From an uncultured Clostridia bacterium (GTDB lineage: Bacteria > Bacillota > Clostridia > UMGS1810), in assembly GCA_934481345.1 (NCBI GenBank), contig CAKSPF010000005.1:1-64000 (forward strand): DNA of 64,000 nucleotides, in the 5' to 3' direction. The position numbers and the translations under genes are program-made. Numbering within the stretch: position 1 is the stretch's first letter; each line of letters begins with the position of its first letter. This document shows positions 43,762-52,424 of this stretch, one piece after another. Below the pieces are notes generated by a model. The model did not search any database, was not told the DNA's origin, and saw only the letters and a list, made by a program, of their open reading frames with translations.

Positions 43762-44613
43762 ATGGCTTTTTTCGGTCCCGGAGGCAATGAAGAACAGTTT
43801 TATGAGCAAGGTTACAAATCTTCTGCCGATATGCCGGAATATCTCAGCGGTCTCGGTTTAAATGCCTATGAGTACCAATGTACCCGTGGTGTTAAAATAA
43901 ATCAGAAAACCTCTGAAAAGCTCGGCGAAAATGCAAGAAAATTCGGCGTAAAGCTCAGTATTCATGCGCCGTATTATATAAATCCGGCAACTGATGATGA
44001 AGAAAAACGGCAAAAAGGCATAAAATATATTACCGATACGCTCTGCGCCGCAAAGCATATGGGTGCAGAGAGAATAGTTGTTCATTCCGGAGGCTGTGCA
44101 AAAATGCCGCGCAGTACCGCTTTGCAATATGCCAAAAAGACGCTGCGGCTTGCACTGAGGTCTGCCGAAGAAATCGGCTGTGCCGATATATTTATTTGCC
44201 CCGAAACTATGGGCAAAATAAATCAGCTCGGAACATTGGACGAAGTTCTGGAGCTTTGCAGTATGGATGAAAGGCTTTTGCCGACAATTGATTTCGGTCA
44301 TATCAATGCACGCGGTCTGGGATGCCTGAACACACCTGAAGATTTTGAACTGATTTTTGATAAAATCGAAAATAAACTCGGTCTGTACCGTCTTGAAAAT
44401 TTTCATTCTCACTATTCGAGAATTGAATTTACGGACGGCGGTGAAAAGAAGCACCACACATTTGATGACATTCAGTACGGACCGGAATTTTTACCGATTG
44501 CCGAGATTATAGCCAAGAAAAAGCTTAATCCCACAGTTATATGCGAATCGGCAGGAAACATGGCACAGGATTCGGTAAAGCTTAAAAATATGTATTTATC
44601 TTTTTGCGTATAG
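43762..44613 (+). CDS. Endonuclease IV-type AP endonuclease
   Basis: 283 residues, TIM-barrel of AP endonuclease family 2. Metal-ligand positions are visible: HAPYYIN near residue 75, VVHSGG near 115, CPETMGK near 152, DFGHINARG near 185, FHSHYS near 220 and VICESAG near 262. Cleaves DNA at abasic sites; its place directly after nth fits a base-excision repair unit. Longer N-terminus than standard Nfo not seen. Confidence 0.88.
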   Translation: MAFFGPGGNEEQFYEQGYKSSADMPEYLSGLGLNAYEYQCTRGVKINQKTSEKLGENARKFGVKLSIHAPYYINPATDDEEKRQKGIKYITDTLCAAKHMGAERIVVHSGGCAKMPRSTALQYAKKTLRLALRSAEEIGCADIFICPETMGKINQLGTLDEVLELCSMDERLLPTIDFGHINARGLGCLNTPEDFELIFDKIENKLGLYRLENFHSHYSRIEFTDGGEKKHHTFDDIQYGPEFLPIAEIIAKKKLNPTVICESAGNMAQDSVKLKNMYLSFCV

Positions 44614-44622
44614 AGGACAATT

Positions 44623-45666
44623 ATGAATAAAAGAATAGAATTATTGCGAAAATATATGCAGGAAAATAACCTTGACGGAATTATTGTCACAGACGGTAAG
44701 AACATGCGCTATTTCAGCGGTTTTACCGGCGGAGAAGGATATTTGCTTGTTACGGAAAGTGAAAAATATCTGGTAACGGATTTCAGATATACCGAGCAGG
44801 CTCTTAATCAGACAAGCGGATTTAAGGTTTGCGACTCAGCTGACTTTGACTTGAAATCCGAAACGAAATCGCTTTCCTCTGTCGGCTTTGAAAATATAAG
44901 CATAAGCTTTAACGGTTATGTAAATCTTACCAAAAGCATAAAAAAGCTTGTTCCGCTCGGCTTTGCCCTGCTTGATATACGGGCTGTAAAGGACAGTGAC
45001 GAAATACAAAAAATCAAAATGGCAGAGCACATAGGCGATATGGCATTTGAACATATACTGGATTTTATCAAAGCCGGGGTTTCGGAAAGAGATATAGCTC
45101 TCGAAATAGAATTCTTTATGCGCCGCAACGGCGCTGAAGCACTGAGCTTTTCGACCATTGCGGCTGCCGGTGCAAACGGCTCCATGCCTCATGCGGAACC
45201 GGGCACAAAGACTGTTCAAAACGGAGAATTTGTTGTTCTTGATTTCGGATGCGTGTATGAGGGATATTGCAGCGACATGACAAGAACCGTGTGTGTAGGC
45301 AAGGCAACAGACGAGATGAAATCCGTGTACAATACAGCCCTTGAAGCACAGCTTACTTCAATCGATATGCTGAAAGATGGGGTTCTGCCGTGTGATGTGC
45401 ACAATAATGCACAGAAGATTATAGACAAAAAGTACAGCGGCTGTTTCGGCCATTCACTCGGTCACGGTGTCGGGCTGGATATACATGAAAGACCAAATCT
45501 GTCGCCGAAAAACAGTGTTCCGCTCAAATGCGGCAACGTTGTCACTGTTGAGCCGGGAATATATATTAAAGATTTCTGCGGCGTCAGAATTGAAGATTTG
45601 GTGCTTATTAACGGCAAAAACGTGGAAAATTTTACAACTTCCACAAAAAAATTAATAGAAATATAG
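44623..45666 (+). CDS. Xaa-Pro aminopeptidase family M24 peptidase
   Basis: 347 residues: N-terminal creatinase-like domain (1-125), C-terminal pita-bread fold with metal ligands in VVLDFGCVYEGYCSDMTR near 205, GHSLGHGVGLDIHE near 284, TVEPGIYI near 310 and GVRIEDLV near 325. Removes N-terminal residues next to proline. Often upstream of efp, as here. Confidence 0.93.
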   Translation: MNKRIELLRKYMQENNLDGIIVTDGKNMRYFSGFTGGEGYLLVTESEKYLVTDFRYTEQALNQTSGFKVCDSADFDLKSETKSLSSVGFENISISFNGYVNLTKSIKKLVPLGFALLDIRAVKDSDEIQKIKMAEHIGDMAFEHILDFIKAGVSERDIALEIEFFMRRNGAEALSFSTIAAAGANGSMPHAEPGTKTVQNGEFVVLDFGCVYEGYCSDMTRTVCVGKATDEMKSVYNTALEAQLTSIDMLKDGVLPCDVHNNAQKIIDKKYSGCFGHSLGHGVGLDIHERPNLSPKNSVPLKCGNVVTVEPGIYIKDFCGVRIEDLVLINGKNVENFTTSTKKLIEI

Positions 45667-45694
45667 TAAAAACGGCTTTTTTTTGAAAAAGTAC

Positions 45695-45723
45695 TTGAAA
45701 AATACAAATTTTTCTATTACAAT
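45695..45723 (+). promoter_or_regulatory. Promoter of efp
   Basis: TTGAAA (45695-45700), 17 bases, TACAAT (45718-45723), about 40 bases before the efp start. Confidence 0.65.
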
Positions 45724-45763
45724 AGTATTATCTATTTTATTGACTTATCGGAGGTATTAATTA

Positions 45764-46321
45764 ATGATTACAGCAGGTGATTTTAGAAACGGAAAAACAT
45801 TTGAGCTCGAAGGCGGAGTTTGGCAGATTGTTGAATTCCAGCATGTTAAGCCGGGCAAAGGCGCAGCTTTCGTAAGAACAAAAATCAAAAATGTTATTAC
45901 CGGTTCTGTTGTAGAAAAGACCTTCAGACCTACGGAAAAGTTTGAAGAAGCTTTTATAGAAAGAAAGGACATGCAGTATTCTTATGCAGACGGTTCGCTT
46001 TATTACTTTATGGACCTGGAAACATTTGACATGCTTCCTATTAATGAGGATCTCATAAAGGATAAGATGGTATTTGTAAAAGAAAACGATACCTGCAAAA
46101 TTCTTTCATACAAGGGTAATGTATTTGACATTGAGCCGCCTACATTTGTAGAGCTTGAAGTTACCGAAACCGAGCCGGGATTTAAAGGCGATACTTCAAC
46201 CGGCGCAACCAAGCCTTGCACATTGGAAACAGGTGCACAGCTGATGGTTCCGCTTTTCATTAACCAGGGTGACAAAATCCGTGTAGACACCAGAACCGGT
46301 GAATACATGGAAAGAGCATAA
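45764..46321 (+). CDS. efp: Elongation factor P
   Basis: 185 residues with the three-domain KOW/OB layout: MITAGDFRNGKTFELEGG, modification-loop HVKPGKGAAFVRTK near residue 30 and C-terminal GDKIRVDTRTGEYMERA. Relieves ribosome stalling at proline runs. ATG follows GGAGG. Confidence 0.97.
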   Translation: MITAGDFRNGKTFELEGGVWQIVEFQHVKPGKGAAFVRTKIKNVITGSVVEKTFRPTEKFEEAFIERKDMQYSYADGSLYYFMDLETFDMLPINEDLIKDKMVFVKENDTCKILSYKGNVFDIEPPTFVELEVTETEPGFKGDTSTGATKPCTLETGAQLMVPLFINQGDKIRVDTRTGEYMERA

Positions 46322-46337
46322 TTTAAGGAGATTTAAT

Positions 46338-46754
46338 ATGGAAAATATTTCAAAAAGAATTGAGTATTTACGCGGTTTGATGGATGGTATGCAGTATGAT
46401 GAGTCTTCAAAGGAAGGAAATATATTTTGCAGCATATTGGCTATCCTTGACGAAATGAATGATACAATTGATGATTTGTACAGCTATCAGGACGAAGTTG
46501 CAGAGCAGGTTGACCTTATTGATGAAGATCTCGCTGCAATAGAGAGCGAATTTGCAGAAGAGTGTGACGGCGATTGCTGTTCATGCGATGACGACTGCGA
46601 TTTTGACGATATGGAATATTATGAGCTTGAATGCCCGAAATGCGGTGAAACAATCTGCCTTGATGAAGATTTCTTTGATTCTGATGAGGACATTGTTTGC
46701 CCTAACTGCGGTGAACAGATTGATATTGAACTTGATGATACAGATAACGAGTAG
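46338..46754 (+). CDS. CD1247-type protein with C-terminal zinc ribbon
   Basis: About 138 residues. The N-terminal helical domain (RIEYLRGLMDGM...DESSKEGNIFCSILAILDEM) matches the clostridial CD1247 N-terminal domain; a cysteine/aspartate-rich acidic linker (DGDCCSCDDDCDF) and a zinc ribbon with CPKCG and CPNCG follow. Function unknown; typical of Clostridia. ATG 46338 follows AAGGAG. Confidence 0.85.
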   Translation: MENISKRIEYLRGLMDGMQYDESSKEGNIFCSILAILDEMNDTIDDLYSYQDEVAEQVDLIDEDLAAIESEFAEECDGDCCSCDDDCDFDDMEYYELECPKCGETICLDEDFFDSDEDIVCPNCGEQIDIELDDTDNE

Positions 46755-46864
46755 TTATCATTTCATGATTAATTTTTGAATATCAAAATTCCCTGCGGTA
46801 TGCATACTATATAAGTAAGAAAGGTATATTTTTTGCTTAAAATATGCATAACGGGGGATTTTTT

Positions 46865-47890
46865 ATGTATGAATTCAAAATAAATGAATGTAAAGTAATA
46901 AATATTGCAGAAAGCGAGAATAAAGAGATTATAGATTACGGCGTAAAAATGGTAGGGGCGCCGCTTGAATGGAACGAAACAATGGGAGAGGGGATAAAGG
47001 TAGGTATAATTGATACCGGTGTAGACAGCGACCACCCGGAGCTTGTTAACAGAATAAAAGACGGGGCGAATTTCAGCGGCGGAAGTACGGATAATTTTGA
47101 AGATGAAAACGGTCACGGCACACATATTTGCGGGATAGTAGCTGCGGAAAAAAACGGCATCGGAGTAATCGGTGTTGCTCCGAAATCGGATTTGTATGTC
47201 GCCAAGGCATTTGGCAAAGACGGCAAAACCACTTTCCCGGCAATAGAAAAAAGTATAAAATGGCTGGTTGAAAAAAATGTAGATGTCATTAATATGTCCT
47301 TTTCGTCATCTAATGCTTCGCCGCAGTATAAGTCGCTTATAGCCGGCGTTCATAACCGCGGAATAAGTATAATCTGTGCTGCCGGAAATGAGGGAGAGCT
47401 TGGCGAAAATACCATAGGTTATCCTGCAAATTTTCCTGAAACCGTTGCTGTATCGGCGGTTGATATTAATAAAAATATAGCGGATTTCAGTTCGCAGGGA
47501 CGCGCGGCTGAGATTTCCGCTGCCGGAATAGATATTTACTCTACCTATCTTAACGGCGGATATGCGACACTCAGCGGCACTTCAATGGCAACTCCCATAA
47601 TTACCGGTGCGGCAGCAATTCTGATGGGGAAGGGAATGCTTCGTTACGGCAGACGGCTTACACCGGACGAAATACGGCTACTGCTGAATATATACACAGA
47701 AAGCATAAACAGTACCGGACGCGACAAAAGATACGGCTACGGCATATTTTCATTTGGCAGAATAGGCAATCAGGAATATATTATGAACGAGCTTTCAAAG
47801 CAAAGTTTACAACAGGACGGCAAAAAAAACAGTACAGTCATGGATATTGCGACTGTACTGATGGCATATAAATTTTTGGATTTACTGTAG
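46865..47890 (+). CDS. Subtilisin-like serine protease (S8 family)
   Basis: About 341 residues without signal peptide. Catalytic triad aspartate in GIIDTGVDSDHP near residue 47, histidine in NGHGTHICG near 83 and serine in LSGTSMATP near 238. Intracellular or spore-type subtilase; the pro-region is very short (about 25 residues). Start ATG 46865 follows GGGGGA; ATG 46844 upstream lacks a site. A CATACTAT box at about 46803-46810 could be a sporulation-sigma -10, but no fitting -35 was found. Confidence 0.88.
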   Translation: MYEFKINECKVINIAESENKEIIDYGVKMVGAPLEWNETMGEGIKVGIIDTGVDSDHPELVNRIKDGANFSGGSTDNFEDENGHGTHICGIVAAEKNGIGVIGVAPKSDLYVAKAFGKDGKTTFPAIEKSIKWLVEKNVDVINMSFSSSNASPQYKSLIAGVHNRGISIICAAGNEGELGENTIGYPANFPETVAVSAVDINKNIADFSSQGRAAEISAAGIDIYSTYLNGGYATLSGTSMATPIITGAAAILMGKGMLRYGRRLTPDEIRLLLNIYTESINSTGRDKRYGYGIFSFGRIGNQEYIMNELSKQSLQQDGKKNSTVMDIATVLMAYKFLDLL

Positions 47891-48622
47891 TTGTTCAAAA
47901 ATCCTGTTTACTTCGTCATAAGACTTTGGAGTGCCTATATCGTAACACTCACCGGTAAATTCGTATGCATATACATCTTTTTGCTTGCAGAGCCATGACG
48001 GGAAGAATCCGGGCGCGTCAGGGTTGTTTCCGTCATCAAGATATTTTTTAAACAGCGGAACAGTATCTTTTTTATATATGTATGAAGCAAATGCGGCACG
48101 GCTCGACTTGGGTTCGCTCGGTTTTTCGACCATATCTGTTACTCTGCCGTTTTCATCATATATAACGTTTGCCATACGCTTAAGGTCTTCCGGGTCGGAC
48201 ATTTCTTTAACTAAAATCATATCCTTGTCTAAGCGCTTATATTCATTGTAATAATCAAGAAGCTTAAATGTAAAAATATTGTCGCCTGCCATTATCAGAA
48301 TATCTTCGTCTATATCGAGAGTATCAATTGCATATGATATATCTCCGATTGCACCGAGCTTGTTTGAATCATCGGTAGTTCCGTCATCCAATACAGTGAT
48401 TTTAAGTCTGTTGCTGTAAGTATTGCTCCATTCATTGAAGCACTGATAAAATTTTGCATTGCTTATTATAATCAATTCGTCAATTTCCGATATAGTTTCA
48501 ATCTCATCCGTAATGTAGTTGAGAATAGGTTTTCCTGCAATAGGCAAAAGAGCCTTAGGTTTGTTTAATGTAAGCGGATAAAGCCTTGTGGCGTATCCTG
48601 CAGCAAGTACAATAGCTTTCAT
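47882..48622 (-). CDS. Sugar-phosphate or phosphocholine-type nucleotidyltransferase
   Basis: 246 residues. Signature AIVLAAGYATRLYPLT with the LNKPKALLPIAGKPI continuation at the N-terminus, GDNIFTF near 115 and YDIGTPKSYDEVN near the end. Family members join CTP or UTP to sugar-1-phosphate or phosphocholine (LicC-like). The short length, without a hexapeptide tail, favours the LicC-like or simple nucleotidyltransferase group. Convergent with the subtilase gene; ends overlap by 9 bases. Confidence 0.85.
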   Translation of the reverse strand: MKAIVLAAGYATRLYPLTLNKPKALLPIAGKPILNYITDEIETISEIDELIIISNAKFYQCFNEWSNTYSNRLKITVLDDGTTDDSNKLGAIGDISYAIDTLDIDEDILIMAGDNIFTFKLLDYYNEYKRLDKDMILVKEMSDPEDLKRMANVIYDENGRVTDMVEKPSEPKSSRAAFASYIYKKDTVPLFKKYLDDGNNPDAPGFFPSWLCKQKDVYAYEFTGECYDIGTPKSYDEVNRIFEQLQ

Positions 48623-48681
48623 GGATAACCTCCGTGTATATTAGTATTTATATATGAGTATATCATATTAACTGCAAAAAA

Positions 48682-48840
48682 TCAAATGTTTTTGTATTTG
48701 TTTTTGGTAGCTATGCCGCCTCGTATGTGACGCTCAGCCTTGTTTATATCAAGAAGCTTTTTGGCCTGGGCTGCCAGCGCAGGATTTATTACCGCAAGCC
48801 TTTCGCTTATGTCTTTATGTACTGATAGATGAACATTGAT
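48682..48840 (-). pseudogene. C-terminal fragment of an unrecognised element gene
   Basis: Reading on the minus strand from about 48840 gives INVHLSVHKDISERLAV, a helical segment AAQAKKLLDINKAERHIRGG and IATKNKY before TGA at 48684. No start codon or 5' part is visible; the frame runs into the recombinase 3' end. It looks like the tail of a larger protein cut when the element inserted, but I do not recognise the family. Confidence 0.3.
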
Positions 48841-50347
48841 ACTTTTCGTCTAATCCTATGTCTGCAAGGAGCCTTAAGTATATGTCAATATGCCCGTCTT
48901 CAGCCACTTCAATGCGGTCTATGACCCGTTTCAGCATTTCATTGGTAATTTCGGCAGTACTCAGGATATCGCCTATGCTCTTGAATGTATCTGTCAGCCC
49001 GTATTCAAGCTTGTCCGCCTGTGTGATGCCGAACTTTATCATCTTAAGCTTTTCTTCAAGCTTTTTGATTTGGTTATTGGTTGAGCCGGTCTTCTCCTTT
49101 AAGTCTTCCATTGAAATAATGTCATTATCATACATATCGACATATTTTTGACGGCTCTTTTTCAGTTTTTCTATCTCTTTTGTTATTTCTTTTTCAGTTT
49201 TAAGATTTTGGTGCATCGGTGCGTAATTCTTGTTAAAGTCGCTTACGATTTTCTTAATAACTTTTTGCTTATCTTCAATCAGTTCTGTAAGATATTGCTT
49301 GATGGAAGCAAGCAGTTCACCTTCGTCTATGACCGTTTTGTTATTACAGGAATCTGCTCCGTTGGTATTCCGTCCGCAACACACCCAAGTATATTTATAA
49401 CCGATTTTAACTTTTCGTTTGGCTTGCCTGAAGAAGTGTCCGCAATCACTGCATTTAAGCAAGGTGCTGAATACATGCTTGCAGTCTTTTCGCTGCCCCT
49501 GAGAGAATTTTTGTTTGTTTATCTCCATCTTTTTTTGAGCAATCTCAAAGGTATCTATATCTACAATCGCAAGATCAGGTTTCTCTGTGACTTTCCATTC
49601 TTCTTCAGGCTTATCAATTCTGTCGCCTGTCAGGAAATCCTTTACTTCTTCTTTGCCATTGATAATAATTCCGCAGTACATCCTGTTGGTAAGAATTCTG
49701 CAAATTCCGTTTTGCGTCCATTTGCATCCTCGCTTTGTTTTAATATTTTCTTCGTTAAGAATTTTCGCGATTTTGCTTGCGCCATATTCTTCGTTTATGT
49801 ACATTTGATATATTCGGCGAACTACATTTGCTTCAAAGGGGTTAATGTTTAGGTTAAAGTAATCGCCGATAATTTTATCATATCCATACACAAGATTCGG
49901 CACCTTGCCTTTTTCAGCGTTTAAGCTTTTACTAAATTTGATTCTCTTGGATGTGTTTTCGCTTTCCTGTTGTGCTACCATCGCAAGCATAGTGAGCACC
50001 AATTCTCCGTCCTCAGTTGACAAATTAGTGTTTACGAACACAACAGGTATTCCTATAGCTTTCAGTTCCCTTATTGATTGCAGGAAGTCGACCACGTTTC
50101 TTGCCATTCTCGATATGTCTTTTGTTACCACCATATCAAATTTGCCAAGCCTTGCATCCCGCATCAGTCTCATAAATTCAGGACGCTTTCGCATCTGTGT
50201 TCCTGAAATGCCTTCGTCTGCATACATATGAGTAATTTCGTGATTGTTTCTTTCTGCAAATTCACCATAGAATTTTTTCTGCATTTCCAAGCTATTTAGC
50301 TGATCTGCTTTGTCAGTTGATACTCTGCAATAAGGTGCAATTCTCAT
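48815..50347 (-). CDS. Large serine recombinase of the mobilizable element
   Basis: 510 residues. Catalytic domain with the nucleophile serine in PYCRVSTDKADQ near residue 10, YADEGISGT near 43 and KDISRMARN near 77; recombinase domain near 160-260; zinc ribbon CSDCGHFF near 297; C-terminal coiled coil. Start ATG 50347 after AGAGAGG. It would catalyse integration and excision of the surrounding element. Its C-terminus is closely similar to the recombinase tail at 63822. Confidence 0.93.
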   Translation of the reverse strand: MRIAPYCRVSTDKADQLNSLEMQKKFYGEFAERNNHEITHMYADEGISGTQMRKRPEFMRLMRDARLGKFDMVVTKDISRMARNVVDFLQSIRELKAIGIPVVFVNTNLSTEDGELVLTMLAMVAQQESENTSKRIKFSKSLNAEKGKVPNLVYGYDKIIGDYFNLNINPFEANVVRRIYQMYINEEYGASKIAKILNEENIKTKRGCKWTQNGICRILTNRMYCGIIINGKEEVKDFLTGDRIDKPEEEWKVTEKPDLAIVDIDTFEIAQKKMEINKQKFSQGQRKDCKHVFSTLLKCSDCGHFFRQAKRKVKIGYKYTWVCCGRNTNGADSCNNKTVIDEGELLASIKQYLTELIEDKQKVIKKIVSDFNKNYAPMHQNLKTEKEITKEIEKLKKSRQKYVDMYDNDIISMEDLKEKTGSTNNQIKKLEEKLKMIKFGITQADKLEYGLTDTFKSIGDILSTAEITNEMLKRVIDRIEVAEDGHIDIYLRLLADIGLDEKYQCSSIST

Positions 50348-50451
50348 AAATAATTACCTCTCTTTCTTGTTTTGTACGCTGTGCTCAACACACAACATAC
50401 CACACAATTTTTCAAAAGTCTACGAAGGAATTTTGATTCCCTCTTAAAACA

Positions 50452-50492
50452 ATACCCCGCCCAAAAAATATCGTTCAGGCGGAGTATGTTTT
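50452..50492 (-). terminator. Terminator between element genes
   Basis: ATACCCCGCC (50452-50461) pairs with GGCGGAGTAT (50479-50488), one mismatch; on the minus strand TGTTTTAAG follows. It lies just after the 59-residue ORF and separates it from the recombinase. Confidence 0.5.
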
Positions 50493-50503
50493 CTATTTAT
50501 TTC

Positions 50504-50683
50504 CTAATCCAAATCACTTTCTGATTCAGAGCTATTTTTTAAGGTTCGTTTTTCTTGATCATCTAAAATCATCTTGGTCAATACTCCCGTTGCCACCCGT
50601 GAAATAAATTCACCGGCTATTTTTTCGGAGTCCGACCTTGTATTTGGATTATGGAAGGTTATATGTAAAACTTGTCCTTTCAT
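50504..50683 (-). CDS. Small mobile-element protein (59 residues)
   Basis: ATG at 50683 behind GGAGGAC; sequence begins MKGQVLHITFHNPNTRSDSE and ends SESESDLD. No known domain. It lies between the recombinase and the relaxase. Position suggests an element-specific regulator, but nothing in the sequence proves it. Confidence 0.6.
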   Translation of the reverse strand: MKGQVLHITFHNPNTRSDSEKIAGEFISRVATGVLTKMILDDQEKRTLKNSSESESDLD

Positions 50684-50766
50684 ATAATGTCCTCCATTTC
50701 CAAATCAGATTTATATTACATACTATGTCCGTCAAAATCCAAATATTCAATTTTTATTATTTAATT

Positions 50767-52035
50767 TTACTGCATACTTATACCGCCGAGCTCGTTTTCT
50801 TCATTTTCGCTGAGTTTTTCAACCATCTCCTCTATGTAGCCTTCCGTCAAATCTTTATCACGTGCGTTTTTAATCAGCTCAATCAATATGCAAACCGATG
50901 CGGCGGACAGACCTGTTATAAGAGATATTGCTGCCGTGTCGTCCTCATCATAGCCTTTCTTTTTGCTTATCCCCGAAACAGATTTAACAAGGCTAAACAC
51001 CCTTTTACCAATGCCGTAATTGAGATTATTGAAATCACTAACGCCACTGTTATGCGATACACCGCTATGCGGATTTTCTTTAATCCTTTCTCGGTTTTTG
51101 TAAAAAGTTCTTCTTGAATTTTCCCAACCTGTGTTGAAAGCAAATTCAATTCCGCCGTCAGTCTGTCCCTGTTCTGATGTGACAGAGCGTCGATTTTCTC
51201 CTCCAAAATATCCAGGCGATTTAAAATCGGTGTTAAGTCCTGCATCTGTCGGTTCATACTTTTTAATTCCTCTAAAGTTGAATTCATTTTCCATATTCTC
51301 CTTCAAAAACTTATCTTCATGCAGTCTGTAATCTCTGCATTTCTTGCCGCCGGGTGTGGTGTAGCAAATAGATTTTCGCTCGTCTGTCCAGCCTACTTTA
51401 TAGCCCTCGCTTTCCATATAGGATATAAATTCTGCCTTGTTTTTGCAGATATTCATTGCAGCTTCAATGGTGTTTATAAGCCTGAACTTCCAACTGTTGC
51501 CGAGAGTTGCCGCCGTATATTCGCCGTGTGTCATTGTTTCGGACGATTTTTGCTCCTTTCGTTTTATAACCGAAAGACCGTATTCGGAGCATATTTTATC
51601 GGAGACGGTTCGGATATTTTCAAGCGACTTTTTATCCTGATGAAGCTTTTTTCCGCTTTCAAAACTGACGCTGTTTACGATGATGTGATTGTGCAAATGA
51701 TTTTTTTCAACATGCGTTCCGACGATTACTTCGCATCCGTCAAAACATTCTTTTGCGAGTCTGACACCGATTTCGTGTACGGTTTTCGGTGCGACTTTTT
51801 CTTCCGGACTGAACGACTGGCAGTAGTGATAAAAGTATCTGCCGTTCATCTTTGAGTGCAAGTGTTTTGTCAGCATAAATTCATCGTAGGCGAAGTGGGG
51901 AGAGCAATTTATTCCCGAAACCAATTTTTCACCGCTTTGCAAAAGTGTTTTTCTGTCGTTTGAAACATAATTTATAACACCCGACAGTCCGGCTCGGCTT
52001 TGGCGCTTATTGTTCAGTGCAACCACGATTGCCAT
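50767..52035 (-). CDS. MOB-type relaxase
   Basis: 422 residues. Relaxase motif with the histidine triad in HVEKNHLHNHIIVNSVSF near residue 105 and a conserved tyrosine-rich N-terminus (YVSNDRKT, YFYHYCQSF near 67). Nicks oriT and leads DNA transfer. The C-terminal third is non-conserved and includes a hydrophobic segment near 375. A second ORF is nested inside it in another frame. Start ATG 52035 behind AAGAGGTG. Confidence 0.88.
   Translation of the reverse strand: MAIVVALNNKRQSRAGLSGVINYVSNDRKTLLQSGEKLVSGINCSPHFAYDEFMLTKHLHSKMNGRYFYHYCQSFSPEEKVAPKTVHEIGVRLAKECFDGCEVIVGTHVEKNHLHNHIIVNSVSFESGKKLHQDKKSLENIRTVSDKICSEYGLSVIKRKEQKSSETMTHGEYTAATLGNSWKFRLINTIEAAMNICKNKAEFISYMESEGYKVGWTDERKSICYTTPGGKKCRDYRLHEDKFLKENMENEFNFRGIKKYEPTDAGLNTDFKSPGYFGGENRRSVTSEQGQTDGGIEFAFNTGWENSRRTFYKNRERIKENPHSGVSHNSGVSDFNNLNYGIGKRVFSLVKSVSGISKKKGYDEDDTAAISLITGLSAASVCILIELIKNARDKDLTEGYIEEMVEKLSENEENELGGISMQ
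50967..51287 (-). CDS. Nested small membrane protein within the relaxase gene (MobB-like position)
   Basis: 106 residues in a different frame of the relaxase gene. ATG at 51287 has its own AAGGAG (complement of 51298-51303), 10 bases away. The sequence is protein-like: an amphipathic coiled coil (LNRLDILEEKIDALSHQ, LNLLSTQVGKIQEEL) and one membrane helix (VYRITVALVISIISITALV). An overlapping mobB inside mobA is known from RSF1010, where the product is membrane-associated; no sequence relation to that protein is claimed. Confidence 0.55.
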   Translation of the reverse strand: MNSTLEELKSMNRQMQDLTPILNRLDILEEKIDALSHQNRDRLTAELNLLSTQVGKIQEELFTKTEKGLKKIRIAVYRITVALVISIISITALVKGCLALLNLFRG

Positions 52036-52303
52036 TTACGAACACCTCTTGCAAATTTTTTGAAGCTCGGCATATATATTTTGAAGTTCCGCACTGACCT
52101 CTTGCAAATATACAGTGTTTATTTTACCCATATTCGCAAGCAATGTAAGCCTGTTTATGTTGCCGCCGATTCTTTTTACTTCGGTTATCAGGGGTTTAAC
52201 ATCTATCACATTGATTTTCTTTTGCATCGCCGGCTAAATTTTTAATTACATTGTACTCAACATCTGATGCTCTTATAGATATAACCTTGTTTCTGTGTCT
52301 CAT
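52036..52303 (-). pseudogene. mobC-like relaxosome gene, frameshifted
   Basis: ATG at 52303 behind AAAGGAGG starts MRHRNKVISIRASDVEYNVI but the frame stops after 35 codons. In the next frame KKINVIDVKPLITEVKRIG and NINRLTLLANMGKIN continue with the conserved C-terminal half of MobC proteins, ending at 52036. The central helix region of MobC is missing as well. MobC normally helps the relaxase open oriT. Confidence 0.6.
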
Positions 52304-52318
52304 TTTATTCCTCCTTTG

Positions 52319-52424
52319 CTTTGAAAAGTGGGTACGGGCTGCCGCCCGAAAGTCTGCGCCGTTTTCGGTGCGAGTGTGCGTGCGGTAAAGCCACGCGCGA
52401 TGCTTGCAACCTCTTAAAGAGGTT
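52319..52424. other. Hairpin-rich region, candidate oriT
   Basis: GC-rich stretch directly upstream of mobC with a CGGGC/GCCCG hairpin near 52334-52347 and a perfect AACCTCTT (52408-52415)/AAGAGGTT (52417-52424) inverted repeat. Position upstream of mobC and relaxase fits an origin of transfer; no nic consensus was identified. Confidence 0.3.

Noticed and set aside
46790..46815. Sporulation sigma-E/K promoter before the subtilase
   Set aside because: A CATACTAT box is present but no -35 at the right distance was found, so it is not listed as a promoter.
50767..51000. Relaxase C-terminus as the frameshift artefact of the nested ORF
   Set aside because: Both frames are open and the relaxase frame continues to a clean stop with ordinary composition, so neither was removed; kept as an overlap.
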